From contig JAQOOI010000064.1 of assembly GCA_028554645.1 (NCBI GenBank), positions 620,001 to 684,000 on the forward strand: a stretch of DNA of 64,000 bases, read 5' to 3'. The translations under genes and the position numbers were made by a program. The notes under the pieces were generated by a model. The model saw nothing but the letters and a program-made list of their open reading frames with translations. It searched no databases and was not told the origin of the DNA. This document shows, in pieces, positions 56,841 to 64,000 of this stretch (position 1 is its first letter; each line of letters opens with the position of its first letter). The stretch is from Omphalotus guepiniiformis (taxonomy: Eukaryota; Basidiomycota; Agaricomycetes; Agaricales; Omphalotaceae).

Positions 56841-59241
56841 TCACCAGTGTGTACTATCAACCTCTACAGCAGCATTGGCGTACGCCGAATGATTTTCTAT
56901 AGATACTCGCCCTACCAACACACCACCGGGTGAATGGGTAAGTGATGCTGGAAGATTCAGCCGCTGTGAAATCATACTATCAGAAGAGCAAAAAGCGAGC
57001 ACATCCGTCCCAACTATGATTACAAACTGCACACAAAGGAGCCATTCAAAATCAAACAGTTTGACCAATGTGACAAGAGGCCTACCAATTCGTCCTTATT
57101 TAGTTTTTCTTTGAGCTTCTCAAAATCGTGTCTCTGTGTTTCACTTGCGTTCGGAGCAATGAGGACCCTTGCTGATGGACCTCCAGTTCTCAGAGTATCG
57201 AGCACAGACAGAGCTGCTTCTCTCGAGTAAAATTTACCAGGGGGTCCTTTAGGAGCATTCCGGACAATGCTGTCCAAGCTAGGGGGAGCGGATGAAGACA
57301 TGTCTTTCAAGACAACTGGAACGGTAACAGTAACGTCCAAGGTCAGATTAAAAGGCGATGATAGTGCACTGAGCAAAAATCTTCAATCAAGTCCGAGGGG
57401 AATAAAGACGCGAAATCTACTCACGATTCAGCGGACCCTTCAGACCCTGCATGCGCATCCGAAGCTGAGCCACTGCGAGAGAGGTCACTGGTCAATACAA
57501 GATCTGAAATCAGAAAGATGAAAACACAAACGAACAGGGGGCCAAAAATCGTCGATTTTTTCCAAGCGGAGGTAACTGCGTGCCCGATGGACGCAGACGT
57601 TGTTGACCATTTTGTTGGGAAAAGGCTATCCTTGGCAAGAGCTAGACTGAACAGCATAAATGAGTAAAGAGTAGTTTGTGTTGAAAATGTGATATGAACC
57701 TCTGTTGAAGAAGCGAACTAGACCCTCCATTAGGCTCTTGAGAATCAAGCAGGGAACTCGCAGCACCTTCTTCGAAATCTTGTAAATCATCCGCAACCTC
57801 GCTGTCAAGTCCTGCCATCTGCAGTAGTTCATGGGGTGTAGGCGGTGCTATTGACGGCTCTACCGCTGAAGTCTGTAGCTGTACCTCATCCACATCCACA
57901 GGATGGTTGTTCCAATTACCAAGGTCCAAAATCGCATCAGAAGGAGTGTCTTCCGGTGTTTCCCGCGAAGGCGTGTCGGATGCTGGAATATACTTGCCCT
58001 TGACGGACTTCAAGTGTCCCTTATGCGCAGTCAAGAGAGAGCTGGTGGACTTGTTCAGAAATCCTGATGATGAGCGGCCTGGACCAGGCTTTCGCTTGCG
58101 CGGAGGCTGGCCCATAGACGAGGGAGCCTGTGAGCGATTTGCGTCTTGCCCAGACAGCCGAGCTTTGACTGATATTGCTCCATCCATGTCCTTGAAATCG
58201 TCCACCATCTTGACGAGAGGGTTGGTAACCCGTTGTCTGTGAGAAGGAACGGGTATTCTAGGCGACTTAGTACGGCCCTGCGCTGTGGTTTGAATGCGAT
58301 CGCCAACATCCGCAACAGAGTGTCTGGAACCCGTATCGCTCTCCTGATTCCCATAATGTGGCTTCTCAGACGCATCTATTTCGTTGGAGGAATCGTGTTG
58401 AATTGAGCCGCCGCTTGGACCAACACCTTCGTATTCGTCATCTGAGGGCGGGATAATTTCCGCATCTACTAGCGGAGGCTTTCTAGGGGAAGTTCGAGAC
58501 GGTGGGCTTTGCCTGGAGTGACTTGTTGATTGTGTCCTCTCTTCATTTGGTTGAGAAGATAGATCTTGGTCCGACAAGACCGCAGGAGATGCTCGCATGC
58601 GTTTATTAGATTTAGGAGCATCGTTGCCATGGTCGGAACCTCCAGTAGGCGGAGATGACTGCTCTTCTAATCCCGCGGCTTTTCGTTTGAGTTTTCGAGC
58701 TTTTTTGCAATGAGTTGATATGCAGAAATCAACGACCAATGTAAGTACGCACGAGGTCCCATAGGAAAAAACTCTTCCCCAGCTTTGAAAAGACTCAGAT
58801 TTTGAATATCACGACCTTCCAGTTTCCTTGATGCCCTTTGCCAAAATTGTTCCAAGAAGTGCTCAGAGCCCTCGAAGGACTCTGTTGGTTCCCATCTAAG
58901 CCCAAATTCATCAAAACTACTGCAACTGCATAACAGCCTACTCACGTGTCGTCCTCTGGTTTGTTATAGCCTTTCCACTACTCACAACATATTAGGGCAC
59001 GATGAAGGGCAGGATACAAAGAAACCCACAGACTTTGACTCGATATTGCTGGAAATCTTTCAGCTTCGTGACAAGAGATCAGGCATAAGACTCACCCATT
59101 GTAAACGCTTCCCTTTGCCTGGCTTCTTCGCAACGCGTGCGCGAGTCACACTCTCTAACAGACTAGATGTGAGCAAATGACGTGGAGGGCGAAGGTAAGG
59201 GCCAGCTTACCCACTACATATTGATCTTCTTCCTCACTCAT
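56841..59241 (-). CDS. Chromodomain protein with a distinct C-terminal region
   Basis: Four tiny 5' exons splice into a complete chromodomain: SEEEDQYVVESVTRARVAKK, then QYRVKWKGYNKPEDDTWEP, then ESFEGSEHFLEQFWQRA. The three aromatic-cage positions of HP1-type domains are filled (Tyr in QYVVE; Trp and Tyr in KWKGY), so binding of methylated H3K9 or H3K27 is expected (family knowledge). A disordered Ser/Pro-rich middle of about 350 residues (KAAGLEEQSSPPTGG onward) holds basic RKRKPGPGRSSSG-type patches. The C-terminal part is ordered-looking: SPFNLTLDVTVTVPVV, SREAALSVLDTLRTG, SARVLIAPNASETQ, VIIVGTDVLAFCSSD. It could be a second interaction domain, comparable in position to the C-termini of Chp1-like proteins. 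No SET or shadow chromodomain was recognised. Confidence 0.8.
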
Positions 59242-59539
59242 CCCAGAAGCTGAACAGTGAATTATTAGCGCGTTCAGCGAACCAATTGTAGTTCACGTGC
59301 TACACGCTGCCTGCACTGCTTTGTCTTTATTTGCGTTTTGTCATTAACGGCGGACGTGCGCCGCGCCCCTGTCTCTACTTTATGGAACTATTTTACCACT
59401 GAATTACAAGATCAAGTTTCAATAAAAGTATGTACAAGTACACCGGTAGCTAGTCGATACATGAGAGATTAGCGAGATAAAAAAGACAAAGAGAAGCAAG
59501 ATTGCAACCAAAAGAAATAGTCTCGTGCAACATTCAAAT

Positions 59540-62500
59540 CTAATCTTCAAAGGAAAGCATTCGTCCGCTAATGAGGCATTGCTTGACCCAGGTCCATTGC
59601 ACATGCTTAATAGATCTGTACTTCTCCGGGGGTGATTTACGATCCTTGTAAACTACAAAGTCGAAAGTGGCACTCTTGGCATCCGTCGCAGCACTATAGG
59701 AAAGAGCAGCCTCGACTCGACGTGCACCCATTGCCAGAATGATCAGCGGAACAGAGGAGATCATCTCGCTCCTGTTGGAGATGGTTCGCGGGAGTAACGT
59801 GTTATTCACGCCCTGCTTATTCTGACGAACAGTGATGAGGTAGGAATACGAGTCAGTTTGAGGGAGAGAAACTCACTTTTCTTCCAGGATCACTTTTGGG
59901 GATAAAGTCACTGCCGATACAGAGAATCGACAGGCCATCAAATAACTTGGATGCAACAGGATTGTCCATGATTCGACTCAACTGTTCAGTATTTTGGCCC
60001 CAGTTCAGGTCAACGAACTGGGACACATCAGTGGCATACCGGGGTATGAAACCTTGAGGGAGGAGATAACGATTCCAATCGTCCAATTTCCGCTGAAAAA
60101 TCGGTCATGAGAACGAAGTGATTCCAGATGTAGAGAACATATATACCCCTCTGAAGTCGTCAGTCAACCACTTCAACGACAAACACGGTACACCGAGCGC
60201 TAATGCCATCAAGTATTTCGGTTTTTGACACGGAGCATCAGCAAGCAAAAACACGCGCTTCAGACTGTTAACTTCGTCAGGGTCTTGGAACCAAGCAATC
60301 TCGTCTTTCTCGATAACCCAACGCTCGGGGTTGTGCGGGTCATCAAACGTCCCTTTGACTTGCAAGGCGTCCGACCAATCTTCTATTAAGGTTATTCCAT
60401 TTTTCACCATCTTATCGTAAATGCGTGCTTTCTCGGCATCCCAACTGGGAATATTAGGACTGGTGGTGATGACGACGCCGCAGTGTTGGAGGAAACCATT
60501 CGCATTGACCAGCCGATGACAGGCCTCTGAGAAGCTAACTCTGTCTTGGATAGAAGCTAGGAAATCGGCCGTCAACCTCCGATCGTTCCAATGACGATCT
60601 ATTTCTTCCGGAGAGACGCAGAATTCATCGAACGGGAGCTGGATTATATTCCCGCCGCGACGAGAAACGACCAATCCGTCCTGACGGTGTTCCACCACCT
60701 TCGCAGCTTCGCGTAAGGGCCCAACTAGAACTTCGTCGCCTGGCCTAAATTGAAATAGACGAACAGTGCCTGCTTTGCTGGAATCCCGAGATCCATCGTC
60801 AAAATCGATTGTATATGTCTCTGACTGCACTGCAGACACTGTCCCGGAATACCAATATGCGTTGGTCCACATCGCAAGCACGCGGAATACAGAAGTATCG
60901 CTAAGTGCTACCTTGGTACTGCTGCATGCGGTGCTTTGGGAACGCGTCGTGCGAGCATTAGCAGGAGTCTGAAAGCAGTTCTCGGACTTCACTTTGGCAA
61001 TTTTATTTGATGCGGTGGAGGATGGAATGCGTTTACGCTTGCGAGAAAACGCATTGGGGTCATCAACGTCCATGTAATCATCGTCTAGATGGGCGTGCTC
61101 CTCCTTTATATCGTCTTCTTTGTCGCTGTCCTCAACTAACGCGGGCCTTTTCGAGAGACGACCGCTCTGTCGCCTTGGGGCAGAGGTGGACGAAGCGGCT
61201 TTCGAAGAAGATGCCTTCGCAGCAGCAGTCACTTTAGTCTTCCTCTTTCCGTTTGTGTTTGGTCGTTCAACCTTTACGACCGACTCGTTGGGAATAGAAG
61301 AAGGAATTTCAGTAGACTCGTTCACCGGACGCTTGCCTTTCTTTTTGGCAGAGGTGAGAGGAGGCAACATGACATCATTATCAGGAGGAGACCGTTGCTT
61401 CTGCTTGCCCTTGGACTTGGCCGAGCGTATGGACTATGGATCATCAAGAGTATATATTACTAATGCATATAGACAATGAACGCGTGGAAAACTTACCCTG
61501 ATGTTCGAGAGCGCGGCAGAAGTTTTCGAAGTACATCCATCGGTCCTTGGGTTGGCAATACCCTCGGTTCGACCAGAACTCTTGACAAGAGCAGCCAATG
61601 GAACATCGTCGTCATCTTCAGAGTCAGGGTTGACAGGCTCATCAACTTGCATGGCAGTCAAGTCAACTGCTGCTTTACCAGCATCTACATTCGGCCTCTC
61701 TGGAGCAGCTACCTTCGGTGTGTCGGGAGGCGGTGATGTAGCAGGAGGTTCAGAATCTGGCACAATGTCGAGGGCATCGATTATAGCGGGAGCAGAAATG
61801 GGAGCAGGGCGAGAGGAAAGTTGTCGACGCTTTGGATCCGGCTGCTCCTGGGAGATGTCTGGAGTTTCTTGAGGCTTCAAGTTGTGCGATGTGGCAATCG
61901 CGGCATCTGCTGAAGCAGCAACAGGGACAGGTGGATAGAGAGGTTGAGTTTCCTGATATTCCGGGCCTTCGGTATCTGATTCGCTTGGAAGCCCAGCAGG
62001 GTACTGAATAGATTGCAAATTCTGTTGCAACCGGTCGGGCTCAGACTCGTGAATTATTTGTGTAGCGCCATCAGTCGAGACATTTAACGAGGCTTGCGCA
62101 GGGCCGTGATGTGAACCAGTCTCATCGATGAGCTGAGTCTCCACGTATGGCTGGGTCTGGGCCTGCTGTCCGATGTCTGAAGGGTATCCGGCAGGATACT
62201 GGATGGAAGGGACACTCCAGGGATTGAAGGCAGAAGTGGTGTGAGAATCAGGATCTTCGAGGAAATCGTCTTCTTGCTCCGCTCTTCTAGCCGCGCCTTC
62301 TCGAGCACTTTCGAGATAACGCGCTCGCTTGTGCTTTGGGACCTCAATTGGCTTTCCGGTGAATCTCGACGCAATAAATCGATTCCATTCCACGTCATCA
62401 ACCTCTGTACCCAAATCCTCCGGCACGTCTGATTCCAACACTTGCGTACTCTGCGTTTCAGGTTGCGTGTAATCGAGTTGCGTTGCCTCCAGAACGGGCT

Positions 62501-63868
62501 CGCTGGTTGTCGGCTTGTCATAGTTGTTCCAAAAATTGTCCTGGGATGAATTGGTCGAAATAAGTGCTTCATAGGATATGTCTTCAGGGAGTTGAGCTTC
62601 TATGATGTCGGATTCTTGCGAATTGACTTCGTCTCCCTGAGGGAAAGGCAAGACTTCCCGCTGGCTCTCTTGACTCCCAGTCTGACTCCGAGAATCTGAG
62701 TGAGACGAGTTGGAAGGAGTAGCCTCCACTAAGACTTTGCCCAGCACGGGACGGCGTTGTGGACTAGTGCCAAAAGTGTGAACGAACATCTCTGGATCGT
62801 CTCTCCGCGAAGTATCTTCAGAGGAGTTTGCAAGCTCAGAAAGAGGGGCGTTAAACTGTCTAGAGGTAGCGATATACTGGCCCCCTGGGTCTTCGACTGG
62901 CCCGCAAAAAGAGTCCACAGAAGGTGAACGACTTTGAGTGGCTAGAGGTGGAGAGAAATCGGGAGCTGATTGAGGCGGAACATTGGCCTTTATACAAGGA
63001 GGGGGGTTTGATCCTGATTTTACTTTCACGACGACGGGCTCAAAGGGGTTTCAATGGGTGGAAAAGAATATCAAAGCTTTAGAAATACCTGTTTTACAAA
63101 GGGAGCAGACGACCTTCCTCCCTCATGTCCAGGCGCCTTTGAAATCTGAGCGCCATGAACATTAGAACGCCCCGATGGTCTAGGTGAATCGATGTTTTCT
63201 TTCTGTGAACCCAACTGTTCGTTATAGTCATCATCAAGACTCTCTGTCTGGGTAGATGCGAGCCCAAACAGATGATATTGCGGGGCTTGCGAATTGTTCT
63301 GGGACAGTGAGTTATTTGAAGAAAGGTCCTTTGTCACAACCTCCTCGTCTTCAGACAATCGGTTATGTTTCTCCCCTTTATGCATCAACTTGGCCAAAAG
63401 CTCGGAAGCTTGAGACTCCTCCGCGTCCCTAAAAGATCACGGGTCAGATATTGGTGACTTGTCAAGGCTGAAATACGCTCTGCGCACCCGGAGTTTTTCA
63501 TCTGGTAAAAAGATAGTTGAGACCAATACTGTGGTGTATAGGAAGTGAAGTGTAGAGGTGTGCTCCTTCGAATATCTGATGATGGCTCCTCTTGAGATGC
63601 AAAACGGTATATGTCCAAGCTAATGATTGTAGCTGACGATCCTTTTCTATCCTTTTACGCGTAGCAGGACCAAGCAAACGCGAGAGCGAAACAGTAAACC
63701 ACAAAACTGTCCAGTGTCCAGGGAGGAGTGGAGAGACGATTTGGGCCGACCACGTGATGCGACGCGTTCAGTTGAACCCCTCTTGTCTTGACGGCTCAAG
63801 CATTGCAACGCTTGTATCAAATCACCTGCGCTGGTCGCCGTGCACGACGCTCGTTGAAGTATCTTCAA
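59540..63868 (-). CDS. Crb2/53BP1/Rad9-type DNA damage checkpoint mediator
   Basis: A large protein of roughly 1,250 residues. The C-terminal half has a Tudor region (SVFRVLAMWTNAYWYSGTV, ETYTIDFDDGSRD, LFQFRPGDEVLVGP), then two BRCT domains (HCGVVITTSPNIPSW, LADAPCQKPKYLMALALGVP, LSLKWLTDDFRG; LSILCIGSDFIPKSD to HVQWTWVKQCLISG), ending MLSFED. This is the Crb2/53BP1/Rad9 order; these mediators bind H4K20me and phospho-H2A and activate Chk1/Rad53. The N-terminal half is disordered and rich in SQ/TQ sites (QTGSQESQ, EATQLDYTQPETQSTQ), the targets of Mec1/Tel1 (ATR/ATM). The 5' end is uncertain: LDIYRFASQEE near 63618 has no in-frame ATG, and a first exon from ATG 63868 joined by an intron at about 63640-63705 is one possibility. 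Confidence 0.85.
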
Positions 63869-64000
63869 GATGTATCTTGCTTCCTCTCAAACAGTGTACA
63901 TGTCTCGCTCTGTTATCACTAGCACTTCGCCCCCAGCTATGGACCTGATGCATTTCAGATCAAGATCTACTAAAGACACGTCGCAACACGATATCTTCAT

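Noticed and set aside
1..64000. Search for transposons, CRISPR arrays, rRNA, tRNA and viral genes
   Set aside because: No transposase, reverse transcriptase, terminal repeats, spaced direct repeats or structural RNA was found by eye.

Overview
This window is nuclear DNA from a filamentous basidiomycete, most likely an Agaricomycete. The evidence is about one gene per 2.2 kb on both strands, nearly all genes cut by many 45-70 nt GT-AG introns, very short intergenic gaps, and basidiomycete-type versions of conserved eukaryotic genes (CK1, UBA3, CCT4, NMT1, RAD54 and a Crb2/53BP1-type protein). I see no transposon, rRNA, tRNA or CRISPR array. Coordinates of spliced genes run from the chosen start codon to the stop codon and include introns. 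I re-joined exons by eye, so individual splice sites are predictions.

Layout. 0.4-8.7 kb: a casein kinase I (+), a JmjC/zinc-finger/coiled-coil protein (-), and a RING protein resembling the meiotic Zip3/HEI10 family (+). 8.9-16.4 kb: an LEA-2-type single-pass membrane protein, a DUF726/TMCO4 hydrolase, a YeeE/YedE sulfur transporter, the splicing factor SLT11/ECM2 (-), and the siroheme synthase MET8. 16.6-23.8 kb: two tight divergent pairs, RCL1/UBA3 (97 bp between start codons) and NPR2/OGG1 (about 25 bp). 24.7-25.1 kb: a TATA-driven gene for an 80-residue secreted peptide in a gene-poor stretch. 26-34.7 kb: an MFS drug:H+ antiporter, NMT1, UFD1 and CCT4. 35-46 kb: a mitochondrial carrier, an Rrn6-like Pol I factor, mitochondrial uL3, an unrecognised protein, a LisH-CTLH-CRA protein and a PQ-loop vacuolar transporter. 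46.3-64 kb: LIN1/CD2BP2, RAD54, a Ser/His/Pro-rich protein of unknown function, a PWWP-like protein, a chromodomain protein, and a Crb2/53BP1-type checkpoint mediator whose 5' end lies close to the window edge.

How the genes work together. Most are unrelated housekeeping genes, as is usual for compact fungal chromosomes. Two groupings stand out. The right end (47.7-64 kb) carries RAD54 and then three consecutive predicted chromatin readers (PWWP, chromo, Tudor-BRCT), all tied by family knowledge to histone-methyl recognition or DNA-damage signalling. The YeeE transporter and MET8 lie within 1.7 kb and both relate to sulfur assimilation. The least explained items are the secreted peptide, the JmjC protein with its 45-bp coiled-coil repeats, the tail-anchored form of MET8, and the Crb2-type protein with its SQ/TQ-rich region and repeated peptide motif.
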